A stretch of 10,811 nucleotides of DNA from Anaerolineae bacterium CG2_30_64_16 (GCA_001871755.1 MNXL01000363.1:1-10811); one strand, 5' to 3'; positions 1 through 6,593 are shown, counted from the first letter of the stretch. The notes: generated by a model from the sequence alone, not told the origin. Numbers and translations are program-made.

Positions 1-8
1 AGCCACCG

Positions 9-30
9 TGGCTCGGTCAGGAGACCGGCC
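9..30. repeat. Dispersed hairpin repeat, copy 1 (GGCTCGGTC-GGAGACCGGCC type)
   Basis: The sequence TGGCTCGGTC-A-GGAGACCGGCC matches 4761-4781 with a single extra base. Each copy can fold with arms CGGTC and GACCG. The second copy lies inside the 3' end of a gene, which suggests a dispersed repeat element rather than a local palindrome. I cannot count genome copies from this window. Confidence 0.55.
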
Positions 31-64
31 ACAGCGAGCGATTCTCCGAAGAATTGAGAAGAGA

Positions 65-103
65 CCCTTTGTGAACCTTCGTACCCTTTGCGTCTTTGTG
101 GTG
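65..103. repeat. 9-bp periodic CAAAG-type degenerate repeat
   Basis: Read on the minus strand, the units are roughly CACAAAGAC, GCAAAGGGT, ACGAAGGTT and CACAAAGGG, about four degenerate nonamers in tandem. This style of intergenic repeat, which translates to peptides like HKDAKGTKVHKG, is familiar from large environmental bacterial genomes. Its function is unknown. It is non-coding here. Confidence 0.55.
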
Positions 104-161
104 AGAATCGTGCTCTCTGGGCAAGAATTTCGGTCGTGCGGAAACCGGGCCCTTACCCCGC

Positions 162-1100
162 TCAAGCCCGATCGAGCGGCAGACCAACCTCACGGCAGAA
201 CCGGAGCAGTCGCTCCCTGAATGCCGGAGGCAAAGGGCGCATGGGCGGCCGGCTTGGGCCACCGGGCAATCCCAGCAACTCGAGTCCCAGCTTTTCGATG
301 TTTCCCTCACCACCCGTCATATTCCAGGCGTCTCCCAGGATCTCGTAATAGGGCAGCAAGATGCGGTTGACTTCGGCCTGGGCCTCCTCCCACTTCCGCT
401 CCTCCAGCAGGTCCCAAATCCTGACACCCCATTCCGGCCAGACCAGAGCCGGGTGTACGTTCACGCCGCTGCCCCCCATCATCTGATTGTAGACCGGCAT
501 CAGTTGATTATCGATGATGCCGAGCCTGCTCGACAGGCGCAGCAGCACAAACTGATACTCGAGGAGATCGGACGAACTCCACTTGACGCAGGCCACTTGC
601 GGAATCTCGGCCAACCGTTCGAGCATCGCCAGTGTTGGCTTGTAGCCGAGCCAGTAAGTCGTGTAAAAGACGATGCCTACGCGGGGAGCCGCGCGCGCGA
701 TGGCCGCAACATGCTCGTACACATCATCATCGGATGGGACGTAGTAGTAGGGCGGCGAGACCTGGAGCGCCGCTGCGCCGATGTCTTGCGCGTGTTGCGC
801 GATCTGAATCGCTTCCAGCGTGCTGGATGTCTGCGCGCCGACGATTACGGCAATCCGGCCGCTGGCTTCGTCCACCACCGCTGCGGCCGTTTGCTGGCGC
901 TCCGCCAGCGTCAGCATGGGAAACTCGCCGTTGGCGCCGTTGACCAGCAGCGTCGCGTTTCCCTCGCGCAGGCCATGCTCGATCAGGAATCGGACGTGCC
1001 GCCGCATCCCAGCCAGGTTCAATGACAAGTCGGCCGTGAACAGTGTCGGCAGGGCCAGAAAACAGCCCTGCAGCCGGTTGATCGTTGCCTCGCGTTCCAT
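162..1100 (-). CDS. DHDPS/NAL-superfamily class I lyase (paralogue 3)
   Basis: This 312-residue protein has the size and pattern of the dihydrodipicolinate synthase / N-acetylneuraminate lyase TIM-barrel superfamily. These cytoplasmic class I aldolases form a Schiff base with a 2-keto acid such as pyruvate. Visible motifs are GANGEF at residues 55-60 (the GxxGE carboxylate-binding loop), a tyrosine at 146 in VFYTTY where the family usually has YN, and the predicted Schiff-base lysine K173 in VACVKWSS. I chose ATG 1100 because AAGGAG lies 8 bases upstream. A longer reading frame to 1133 has no such site. It is the last gene of the cluster, 145 bp after the NagB-like gene. The GANGE loop and Y-T variation differ from true DapA and NanA, so a substrate cannot be assigned. 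Possible roles are a 2-keto-3-deoxy sugar acid aldolase or a dehydratase. Confidence 0.88.
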   Translation of the reverse strand: MEREATINRLQGCFLALPTLFTADLSLNLAGMRRHVRFLIEHGLREGNATLLVNGANGEFPMLTLAERQQTAAAVVDEASGRIAVIVGAQTSSTLEAIQIAQHAQDIGAAALQVSPPYYYVPSDDDVYEHVAAIARAAPRVGIVFYTTYWLGYKPTLAMLERLAEIPQVACVKWSSSDLLEYQFVLLRLSSRLGIIDNQLMPVYNQMMGGSGVNVHPALVWPEWGVRIWDLLEERKWEEAQAEVNRILLPYYEILGDAWNMTGGEGNIEKLGLELLGLPGGPSRPPMRPLPPAFRERLLRFCREVGLPLDRA

Positions 1101-1245
1101 GTTGGACACTCCTTGCTGCCGGTATGCCGCCACGATGAACCTGAGGGCTTGGAGTAACGACTTCAGTCGTTCGCTGCCCAGCGAAAGCGACTGAAGCCTG
1201 TGGTGAGCGAAGTTGAACCATCGCCACTACTCTCCCCCTGGTGCG
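1101..1245. other. Intergenic region with hairpin repeat
   Basis: This 145-bp gap between the NagB-like gene and the last lyase gene contains the ribosome binding site of the lyase (AAGGAG, plus-strand complement at about 1109-1114) and a degenerate copy of the AGTAACGACT hairpin repeat. I found no clear promoter and no additional gene. Confidence 0.6.
1153..1196. repeat. AGTAACGACT hairpin repeat, copy A
   Basis: The 20-mer AGTAACGACTTCAGTCGTTC at 1153-1172 is identical to 9764-9783. Here it forms one side of a hairpin: arm CTTCAGTCGTTCGCT (1161-1175), loop GCCC, and return arm 1180-1196, pairing over 15 bp with a 2-base bulge. A 20-base exact match between two intergenic sites 8.6 kb apart is not expected by chance in a window of this size, so this is a dispersed repeat family, MITE-like or REP-like. 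Confidence 0.75.
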
Positions 1246-2193
1246 TCACCACCAGCTAAAGTCGAGCACGGACTCCGGCACGATGTCGGCCGCGCCCGAT
1301 TCGGTGATGTACAGCTCGCTGGGCAGCGTCTGCAGGATGGAGGCCGGCACCAGGTGCGTCACGGGGCCATGCGCGGCCAGCCGGATGATGAAGCGCTGCC
1401 ACGAGACCTGCGAGTTGCCGACCATGAAGCCGTTCCACGAGCTGCGCAGCCTGGCTGCGATCACCTCGGCCGGGCCAATTGTCGCTGCTTTCGGCGGAAT
1501 GATGGACCAATCGCCGCTCTTGCCGAACTCCGGTCCCAGGCTGCCCTGCAAGATCGTGATGGGCGTCAACTCCACGATGCGCGGGCCGATCTTTTTCCAC
1601 TCGTCCAGGCTCGCGGCCTTGAACGCCTCGGCGCCCGGCTCGATGTAGGCCAGGTGGCCGCACCAGCCGATGCCGCCGTAGCAGACATCGGCGCCACCCA
1701 GATCGGCGATCATCTTGCCGTAATTCTGGAAGTTGGCGTCCGTCGGTCCCTGGATCTGGCTTTCGGGCGGTCGCAGCTCCGAGTCGAGCCTGGCATAGAA
1801 GTTGTGTTTCATGTTGAACAGGAAAGAATTGGGCCAGGTCTCGGGCGCGATGTTGCCGTCCTGGTCGGCATACTCGTCCATGTCGAAGGTGTAGAGGTGC
1901 TTGCAGCTCACCCGATACTTGTTGCAGAGCTGTGCCACCCAGGCATAGAGCGGCTCCGGCTGCGGCAGGATCAAGACCAACCGCCGCTCCTCTTCGGCCG
2001 CCTGCTTGATGCGGCCGAAAATGTCGTTGATCAAGCGGAAGGTGAAATCCCGATCTTTGATGATCTGGATCTTGAAGTCGGGGTTCGGGTGTTTGGTGAT
2101 GTCCTCCCGCTTGATCGCGCGTGCCTTCTGGCAGGCCGCCTGATCCTGGAACGGCAGCCAGCGGGCCATCCGATAATCGAATCCTTCTAGCAT
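1246..2193 (-). CDS. NagB-like sugar-phosphate isomerase/deaminase relative with altered active site
   Basis: This 315-residue protein aligns in pattern with glucosamine-6-phosphate deaminase (NagB), a cytoplasmic enzyme converting glucosamine-6-P to fructose-6-P and ammonia. Landmarks are FDMDEY at 103-108 (NagB NMDEY, with Asp72 at D106), GGIGWCGHLAYIEP at 173-186 (NagB GGVGNDGHIAFNEP) and a matching C-terminal strand near 292-304. His143 and Glu148 are kept as H180 and E185, but catalytic Asp141 is replaced by C178. The glycine-rich phosphate loop (LPTGGTP in E. coli) reads LPQPEPL at 76-82. An extra N-terminal segment of about 35-40 residues is present. The start is supported by AGGAGG 6 bases upstream of the ATG. 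A C-terminal remnant of a likely paralogue lies just upstream. NagB activity should not be assumed. A different isomerase or deaminase substrate, possibly unphosphorylated, is likely. Confidence 0.82.
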   Translation of the reverse strand: MLEGFDYRMARWLPFQDQAACQKARAIKREDITKHPNPDFKIQIIKDRDFTFRLINDIFGRIKQAAEEERRLVLILPQPEPLYAWVAQLCNKYRVSCKHLYTFDMDEYADQDGNIAPETWPNSFLFNMKHNFYARLDSELRPPESQIQGPTDANFQNYGKMIADLGGADVCYGGIGWCGHLAYIEPGAEAFKAASLDEWKKIGPRIVELTPITILQGSLGPEFGKSGDWSIIPPKAATIGPAEVIAARLRSSWNGFMVGNSQVSWQRFIIRLAAHGPVTHLVPASILQTLPSELYITESGAADIVPESVLDFSWW

Positions 2194-2215
2194 TGTGCGC
2201 CTCCTGGTAATGCTA

Positions 2216-2323
2216 TTAGATGGAAATAGGGTATGGTATCACCGGCTCAGCGATGATGTCGGTCGCGCCAAACTCGCTGAAGTCGAGCCTGATGCAGCTT
2301 ATTTGACTGGGGTTCGTCCAGAC
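2216..2323 (-). pseudogene. Decayed C-terminal fragment of a second NagB-like protein
   Basis: The 35 codons directly after and in frame with the aldolase stop (TGA at 2324-2326) read through to a TAA. They contain LDFSEFGATDIIAEPV, which aligns with LYITESGAADIVPESV at the C-terminus of the neighbouring NagB-like protein (residues 294-309), including the shared GAxDIxxExV pattern. Nothing of the rest of that fold is visible here, and there is no start codon with a ribosome binding site. It looks like the remains of a tandem duplicate whose body was deleted or replaced. The alternative, that this is a readthrough extension of the aldolase, seems less likely because the homology is to the next gene. 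Confidence 0.55.
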
Positions 2324-3136
2324 TCAGTGCAGCCCGTAACGGGCGCCGACCTCGGCCGGCGAAGCGTTCCCCTGCACGACTTCCTTGAGCGCCCGGAGGA
2401 ACCGGGCTGGATTCTGCGCCTGCAGCACATTGCGGCCGAAGACCACCCCGGCCGCGCCGGCCCGCGTGGCTCGCTCGGCCAGCTCCAGCGCCGCGACCTC
2501 GGACTCGAACTTCTCGGCCCCCAGCGCAAAGACCGGGATCGGCACGCCCTCCACCACCTCCGCGAACCGGTCGCCCGTGTAGAACGTCTTGATCGCGTCG
2601 GCGCCCAGCTCGCAGATGATACGGCACATTTTCGCGATGTAGTCGTGGAACTCGGCTGGCCGATCACGGAGGCCGGCGACAGGGAAGACCTCGCCGATGA
2701 GTGGGATCCCGAGCCGGGCGGTTTCTTCGGCCAGGGCAGCGAAACCCTGAACATTGGCGGCATCATGCGCTTCGTCGCCGGTTTGCAAGACTAGGCTGGC
2801 TAATACCATATCGGCGCCCGCGGCAAACGCGGCCGCGACCGACATCGTCTTCACGATATACGCCTGCTGATAATGCCAGGGCTCGCAGTGGATCGTGTTC
2901 CAGTTAAGCCGTACGATGGCCGTCGGGCTGCCTTTGCCCCGGTAAAGGCTGCCCGAAAAGCGGATCATCTGGGGGGCCATCAGGACGCCGTCGGCCTCCT
3001 TCAATCGCTCAGCGGCCGCGGTGAAATCCACCAGGCCGGGCATTGGGCCGAAGGTCTGGCCGTGGTCCATGGCGACAATGACGGTCTTGCCGCTTGCGGG
3101 GAACAGTTTGCTCAAACGCATCTCTTTGGTGGTCAA
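2324..3136 (-). CDS. Class I aldolase of the archaeal FBA / LsrF / ADH-synthase (DeoC-LacD) type
   Basis: This 270-residue TIM-barrel aldolase uses a lysine Schiff base. Signatures are MDHGQTFGP at 23-31 (the family DHG motif), GEVFP at 148-152, the predicted Schiff-base lysine K183 in ADAIKTFYTGD, and a C-terminal GVVFGRNVLQ (230-239) that binds the substrate phosphate. The family includes archaeal fructose-1,6-bisphosphate aldolase, LsrF thiolase and 2-amino-3,7-dideoxyheptulosonate synthase. In this catabolic setting, cleavage of a ketose (bis)phosphate into triose units is the natural role, by inference. The start is an unusual TTG: AGGAGG lies 5 bases upstream of it but 20 bases upstream of the next ATG (3121). 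It follows the DeoR gene by 30 bp. Confidence 0.87.
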   Translation of the reverse strand: MTTKEMRLSKLFPASGKTVIVAMDHGQTFGPMPGLVDFTAAAERLKEADGVLMAPQMIRFSGSLYRGKGSPTAIVRLNWNTIHCEPWHYQQAYIVKTMSVAAAFAAGADMVLASLVLQTGDEAHDAANVQGFAALAEETARLGIPLIGEVFPVAGLRDRPAEFHDYIAKMCRIICELGADAIKTFYTGDRFAEVVEGVPIPVFALGAEKFESEVAALELAERATRAGAAGVVFGRNVLQAQNPARFLRALKEVVQGNASPAEVGARYGLH

Positions 3137-3141
3137 TGTAC

Positions 3142-3147
3142 CCTCCT
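3142..3147 (-). promoter_or_regulatory. Ribosome binding site that fixes a TTG start
   Basis: A perfect AGGAGG (read on the minus strand) lies 5 bases before TTG at 3136-3134. The first ATG in the same frame is 15 bases further on, too far from this site, so TTG is the preferred start of the aldolase gene. Confidence 0.7.
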
Positions 3148-3166
3148 GAAGATAAAAGAGTCCGGA

Positions 3167-3952
3167 TTAGACCAGGATCACGTCTACCCCGGCATCGCGC
3201 AGCGCGCTCACGAAGTCGGCCGGCGCGCCCGCATCGGTGATCAGCTTGTGCACCCGTTCCAGCGGCATGATGCTGGTGAGGCCAATCCCGCCGATTTTGC
3301 TCGAATCGGCTACCAGGATCACTTCTTGGGTGGCTTTAGCCATCGCGCGGTCCACTTCGGCCTCCAAAACGTTGGCCGTCGTGACGCCGTGGGAGAGGGT
3401 CATGCCGTCGGCGCCGAGGAACATTTTGTCCGCATGGAGGCCGCGCAGGCTCTCAAGGGTCTGCGGGCCTGTAACGATGCGGTGTTCAGGGAGATAGATG
3501 CCACCCAGCAGAAGCATATGAATCCCCGGGCAATGACCGAGATCCTGGACAATCGGCAGGGAGCAGGTAATGGCGGTCAGGCTGTCTGTGCCGACCAGGC
3601 CATTGCTCAGGGCGCGAGCGACCTCCAGCACCGTGGTGCCGGAGTCAAAGAGCAGGCGATCGCCGGGGCGAACGAGCGCTGCGGCGGCACGCCCGATGCG
3701 ACGCTTCTCGTCCAGGTGCGGGATGGGGGCAGAGGCTGGTTTATCGGACCCCGTGTCGACAGCCACCGCCACAGCGCCACCGTGCACCCTTTGGAGCAGA
3801 CCCTGACGCTCCAGACGCTCCAGGTCTCGGCGGATGGAGACCTCGGACACGCCGAAGCGCTGGCTGAGTTCGGCCACGCGTACAATATGCTCGCGGCCAA
3901 GCTGTTGCGTGATGGCCTCGCGCCGTTTACCAGCACTGGAGAGAACAGCCAT
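3167..3952 (-). CDS. DeoR-family transcriptional repressor
   Basis: This 261-residue protein has the standard DeoR length and layout. An N-terminal winged helix-turn-helix spans about residues 7-60, with VAELSQRFGVSEVSIRRDL at 26-44 and the wing RVHGGA. The C-terminal sugar-phosphate-sensing domain contains FDSGTT (102-107), GADG (180-183) and DSSK (216-219). Such proteins repress sugar catabolic operons and are released by a phosphorylated intermediate. Its gene sits inside the operon. The upstream amidohydrolase stop codon is part of the ribosome binding site (TGAGGAG) and the ATG is 12 bases later, so translation is probably coupled. The palindrome in the promoter at 6523-6551 is the best candidate operator, which would make the circuit autoregulatory (inference). 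Confidence 0.93.
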   Translation of the reverse strand: MAVLSSAGKRREAITQQLGREHIVRVAELSQRFGVSEVSIRRDLERLERQGLLQRVHGGAVAVAVDTGSDKPASAPIPHLDEKRRIGRAAAALVRPGDRLLFDSGTTVLEVARALSNGLVGTDSLTAITCSLPIVQDLGHCPGIHMLLLGGIYLPEHRIVTGPQTLESLRGLHADKMFLGADGMTLSHGVTTANVLEAEVDRAMAKATQEVILVADSSKIGGIGLTSIMPLERVHKLITDAGAPADFVSALRDAGVDVILV

Positions 3953-3964
3953 GGCATACGCTCC

Positions 3965-4720
3965 TCAACTTTTGAGCCGCAGCAAGCGGCGCGCATTATC
4001 GCCCAGGATTTGACGCCTGGCCGCGTCTGAAAGCTGGGCCGTGATGATCTTCCCCAGTTGTGGCCGCGGGTCCATCAGCGGCAGATCGGAGCCATAGAGG
4101 ACGCGATCGGCGCCCGCTTCGTTGACCAGTTGTTCGATCACGCCCGGGCTGCGAAAGGTGGAGCAGGTTTCCAGGTAGACGTTGGGGTTGGCCTGCGCCG
4201 CGGCAATCGCCTGGCCGCGCTCCACCGGCGTGTTGCCGGAATGACCCATCACGAAGTTGGCGTGCGGGTAACGGGGCGCCACCTCCCCCACGAGCTTTGG
4301 CAGCGCCTGGGGTTCGGAACCGGTGTGCATGATGATGGTCAGGCCGCGCGCGTCGGCGAAGCGATAGATCGGCTCCCACGGGGGTTCGTTCAGCGGCCAG
4401 GGTGTATAGGGCGAATAGAGCTTGATCGCAGCAAAGCCCAGGCCGTCCAGCGCCCGGCTCAATTCGGGCAGCACGCGTTCCGGCATCAGGGGCGAGACGT
4501 ATGCGAAGCCGATGAAACGCCCCGGGTGTTGCGCCACAAAGGCCGCGGTCAGGTCGTTGCCGGTCGTCCCGTCGGGGTGAAAGATGTTGAAGACGCAGGC
4601 CCGATCAATGCCGGCCGCGTCCATGGCGTGCCACATGCGCGCCGGCTCGTCGTTCATGCCGTAGCGATCCCAGCGGCCGACATGACCGTGAAAGTCAATG
4701 ACTTGAACGCCGTCAATCAT
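3965..4720 (-). CDS. Amidohydrolase-superfamily metal enzyme (amidohydrolase_2 type)
   Basis: This 251-residue single-domain TIM barrel belongs to the amidohydrolase_2 group, whose members hydrolyse lactones or decarboxylate acids with a divalent metal. Visible ligands are the N-terminal HGH pair (H11, H13), H132 in MHTGS, H160 in MGHSGN and D212 in YGSDLP. K100 in AIKLYS occupies a strand-end position. The ATG overlaps the stop of the preceding gene as ATGA (4717-4720). Only a weak GGGTGG precedes it, so translation probably depends on the upstream gene. The coupling to a metal-ligand-less homologue suggests that the two form a complex. Its substrate is unknown, with a sugar lactone or a deoxy sugar acid intermediate as a guess from context. 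Confidence 0.87.
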   Translation of the reverse strand: MIDGVQVIDFHGHVGRWDRYGMNDEPARMWHAMDAAGIDRACVFNIFHPDGTTGNDLTAAFVAQHPGRFIGFAYVSPLMPERVLPELSRALDGLGFAAIKLYSPYTPWPLNEPPWEPIYRFADARGLTIIMHTGSEPQALPKLVGEVAPRYPHANFVMGHSGNTPVERGQAIAAAQANPNVYLETCSTFRSPGVIEQLVNEAGADRVLYGSDLPLMDPRPQLGKIITAQLSDAARRQILGDNARRLLRLKS

Positions 4721-5547
4721 GGCGCCACCCTGCTGCTGTGATCGGGTTCCTGACCGTGCCTGGCTCGGTCGGAGACCGGCCCGAGCTGGTTATTTGGATC
4801 GGCACCCAGGATCCGCTCCAGATTGCCCGCGCAGACCAACGCCAGCTCCTCTTCGCTCAGATCCGTATGGTGCAGGTAGAACAACATCGGCCCCATGGCG
4901 TACTGCGAGTACCATGAGCCATAGACCAGCCGGTGGGCGCCGAACTCATCACGCAGCGCCTCGATCTCGCCAATAGGCTCATAGCGGCTCAATTCCAGGT
5001 GGGCGTTGGACAGGCGGGTCAGGAGTGGGCGCACCTGTAGATGATGCGTATAGTGTGCTCCGACCAGCACGGTCACCAGGTCAGGATGGCCCTGCAAGGT
5101 CGTTACCAGTTCATCGGCGTCCGCGCCGGGCAACGGAATCCAGACCGGGATGCGTTGCGCGCTGAGCCAGGCCAGCAGTGGGTCGTAGGCCCAGGGGCGA
5201 AAAGGCAAACCGGCCACGCGCGTGTCGTGCAACCGCACGGATGTCACGCGGCCCTGCCGATGCAATCCTTGCACTTGCGCCAGCGATGCTGGGGTCGGCA
5301 TGATCGACCACTGCGGGACCAGGCGGCCATCCGTCCCCAGCCAGGGCTCCAGCAACAGGTTTCCCTCAACCGGGCTGACCTCTTCGGTGAGTGCGTGATA
5401 GATCACTGCCCGCTCGGCGCCGTGCCGGTCCATCTCGGCCAGCAACGCGGCCCGATCGCGGCACGGTGCAGGTTGACCGGAAAGGTCGCCGACGCGAACG
5501 TTGGCATCGAAGACAGGGATGCGCGGTCGAAAGGTGAGGGAAGTCAT
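4717..5547 (-). CDS. Amidohydrolase-fold protein lacking metal ligands (probable pseudoenzyme partner)
   Basis: This 276-residue protein shows the amidohydrolase_2 layout of the next gene, but every metal-ligand position appears changed. HxH becomes N16-V-R18 in FDANVRVG, MHTG becomes the IPLPG region (P138), the GHSGN position becomes GAHYT (A164, with a histidine one residue on), and GSDLP becomes GSWYS (W212). It ends in a typical NLERILGA (242-249), followed by about 25 residues partly encoded by a dispersed repeat. The start at ATG 5547 overlaps the preceding stop as ATGA. A frame extending to 5640 would lie inside the upstream gene. The protein is probably non-catalytic, or uses a metal-free mechanism. 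The coupled active homologue points to a regulatory or structural partner (inference). Confidence 0.78.
   Translation of the reverse strand: MTSLTFRPRIPVFDANVRVGDLSGQPAPCRDRAALLAEMDRHGAERAVIYHALTEEVSPVEGNLLLEPWLGTDGRLVPQWSIMPTPASLAQVQGLHRQGRVTSVRLHDTRVAGLPFRPWAYDPLLAWLSAQRIPVWIPLPGADADELVTTLQGHPDLVTVLVGAHYTHHLQVRPLLTRLSNAHLELSRYEPIGEIEALRDEFGAHRLVYGSWYSQYAMGPMLFYLHHTDLSEEELALVCAGNLERILGADPNNQLGPVSDRARHGQEPDHSSRVAP
4761..4786. repeat. Dispersed hairpin repeat, copy 2, inside the 3' end of a gene
   Basis: TGGCTCGGTCGGAGACCGGCC at 4761-4781 matches the copy at 9-30 with one base missing. The arms GCTCGG (4763-4768) and CCGAGC (4781-4786), plus the inner CGGTC/GACCG, can fold. It encodes part of the C-terminal tail (GPVSDRAR, residues 256-263) of the metal-less amidohydrolase homologue, so a repeat appears to have been captured as coding sequence. 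Confidence 0.55.
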
Positions 5548-6482
5548 AGCATGCCCCGTTTTTCCGGGTATCGCAGCCACTCGGGGAAGCGTTCGTGCAA
5601 GATGCGCTTGCAGGCCCGATACTGCTCTTCGCTGAAACACTGATAGGGAGAGAGCAGGCGCAACGGCATCTCCTCGAAGCCGGCCAGCCGGACCAGCATC
5701 TTGTCATACGCGCCATCGATCCGTTCTTCCGCCAAGACCGGACCAAACACGCCATACAACATGTCATGGAACTCTTTCTGCAGCTTGAACAGCTCGACCA
5801 GTTGGCTGTTGCGTCCGGCCTCGAACAACGCCTTGGTCTTGTGGGGAGACATCCCGGCGAAGGATGCAAGCAGCGAACACTCGCCGTACATGCAGCCGTG
5901 GGGGAAGTTCGTCTCGCCGAAGAAGTGCTGCAACTCCGCTGCCTGGGTCATCAGGCTGGCGGCTCGCTCCAGACCACCCCCTGTATTCTTGGTGGCGACC
6001 AGGTTGGGCACGGCGTCAATCAGTCGGCGATAGTCTGGGCCCGTCAACACGCGCCTGGCGCGCGGCAGATTGTAGTGGAGAAACTGCGCATCGGGGAATG
6101 CACCGCAGACATCCCTGAAAAAGTTCATCACTTCGCGATCGTTGAGTGCGCCCCAGGAGGGCATGGTGATCTGAAACGTGCGGAAGCCGACTTTGTGTGC
6201 GTACGCGATCCGCTCGACGATGTTGGCGGTCGAGAGGCCGATCACACCGACCATGGGATGGACGTTCTCGCCGCGCGTCTCCTCGTAGAAAACCTGGACG
6301 ATCCGTTGAAAGCGCGCCGTATCCACCGCGTAGCCTTCACCCGCCGTGCCAAACACGTAGATATGGTTGTAGAGTTCGCGCATGCCGCGCACCTCGCGGC
6401 GGAACAGTTCCTCCAGCAACTGCTCGTCCTCATCCCACGGAATCTCGCAAGAAACCAGGATTGCTTGTGGATAGCGAGCCAT
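5544..6482 (-). CDS. DHDPS/NAL-superfamily class I lyase (paralogue 2)
   Basis: This 312-residue TIM-barrel lyase shows the superfamily motifs GTAGEG (45-50), the catalytic tyrosine in FLHYNLP (Y137, N138) and the predicted Schiff-base lysine K165 in LVATKNTGG. These enzymes cleave or dehydrate 2-keto acids in the cytoplasm. It is only distantly similar to the other two lyases in the window. Compared with a standard barrel its C-terminal part is long, with PEWLRYPEKRG near the end. ATG 6482 is preferred because AGAGGA lies 4 bases upstream. A frame extension to TTG 6524 lacks a ribosome binding site and would run into the promoter. It is the first gene of the tight run 5544-3167, with its stop overlapping the next start (ATGA). 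The substrate is unknown. Confidence 0.88.
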   Translation of the reverse strand: MARYPQAILVSCEIPWDEDEQLLEELFRREVRGMRELYNHIYVFGTAGEGYAVDTARFQRIVQVFYEETRGENVHPMVGVIGLSTANIVERIAYAHKVGFRTFQITMPSWGALNDREVMNFFRDVCGAFPDAQFLHYNLPRARRVLTGPDYRRLIDAVPNLVATKNTGGGLERAASLMTQAAELQHFFGETNFPHGCMYGECSLLASFAGMSPHKTKALFEAGRNSQLVELFKLQKEFHDMLYGVFGPVLAEERIDGAYDKMLVRLAGFEEMPLRLLSPYQCFSEEQYRACKRILHERFPEWLRYPEKRGML

Positions 6483-6522
6483 CGCGTCCTCTCTTGTGCA
6501 AGGGGATAGATGAATTGTCGTC

Positions 6523-6551
6523 AATGTATCATGAGTTTCGACTCATGTCAA
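6523..6551 (-). promoter_or_regulatory. Sigma70-type promoter of the lyase-amidohydrolase-DeoR operon
   Basis: On the minus strand a perfect -35 box TTGACA (6546-6551) is followed by exactly 17 bases and then TACATT (6523-6528), a 4/6 match to the -10 consensus. The expected start of transcription is near 6516, giving a leader of about 35 bases to the ATG at 6482. It sits in the 111-bp gap after the second propeller gene, where a new transcription unit is plausible. Confidence 0.6.
6530..6547. promoter_or_regulatory. Candidate repressor operator within the promoter spacer
   Basis: CATGAGT-TTCG-ACTCATG is a perfect 7-bp inverted repeat with a 4-base centre. It fills the space between the -35 and -10 boxes and overlaps the last two bases of the -35. 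A protein bound here would block RNA polymerase. The DeoR-family protein encoded four genes downstream is the obvious candidate (inference). It is too close to the promoter and lacks a U-tract, so a terminator for the upstream gene is less likely. Confidence 0.55.
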
Positions 6552-6593
6552 AAGGACGTTTGTAAAACACACGACCCAGGAGAAAAGCGATCA

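Larger units (their letters stand above)
1..161. other. Left-edge intergenic region made of repeat sequence
   Basis: No convincing gene lies between the stop of the last lyase gene and the window edge. Short ORFs here have no recognisable product, and their translations (for example HHKDAKGTKVHKG on the minus strand) come from repeat DNA. The stretch contains a hairpin repeat near the edge and a 9-bp periodic repeat, both listed separately. I see no terminator with a U-tract for the operon that ends at 162. Confidence 0.6.

Noticed and set aside
10..348. Small overlapping open frames at the left edge
   Set aside because: They overlap repeat sequence or the C-terminus of the lyase gene, and their translations show repeat-derived peptides only.
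1213..2190. A 325-codon open frame on the plus strand
   Set aside because: It mirrors the NagB-like gene, has no ribosome binding site or recognisable motif, and fits a shadow of high GC at third codon positions.
2873..4030. A 385-codon open frame on the plus strand
   Set aside because: It is antisense to the DeoR and aldolase genes, which carry clear family motifs. Its protein has no recognisable pattern and arises from GC-rich codon bias.
5595..6509. A 304-codon open frame on the plus strand
   Set aside because: It is antisense to the DHDPS-family gene with intact catalytic motifs. It is a shadow.
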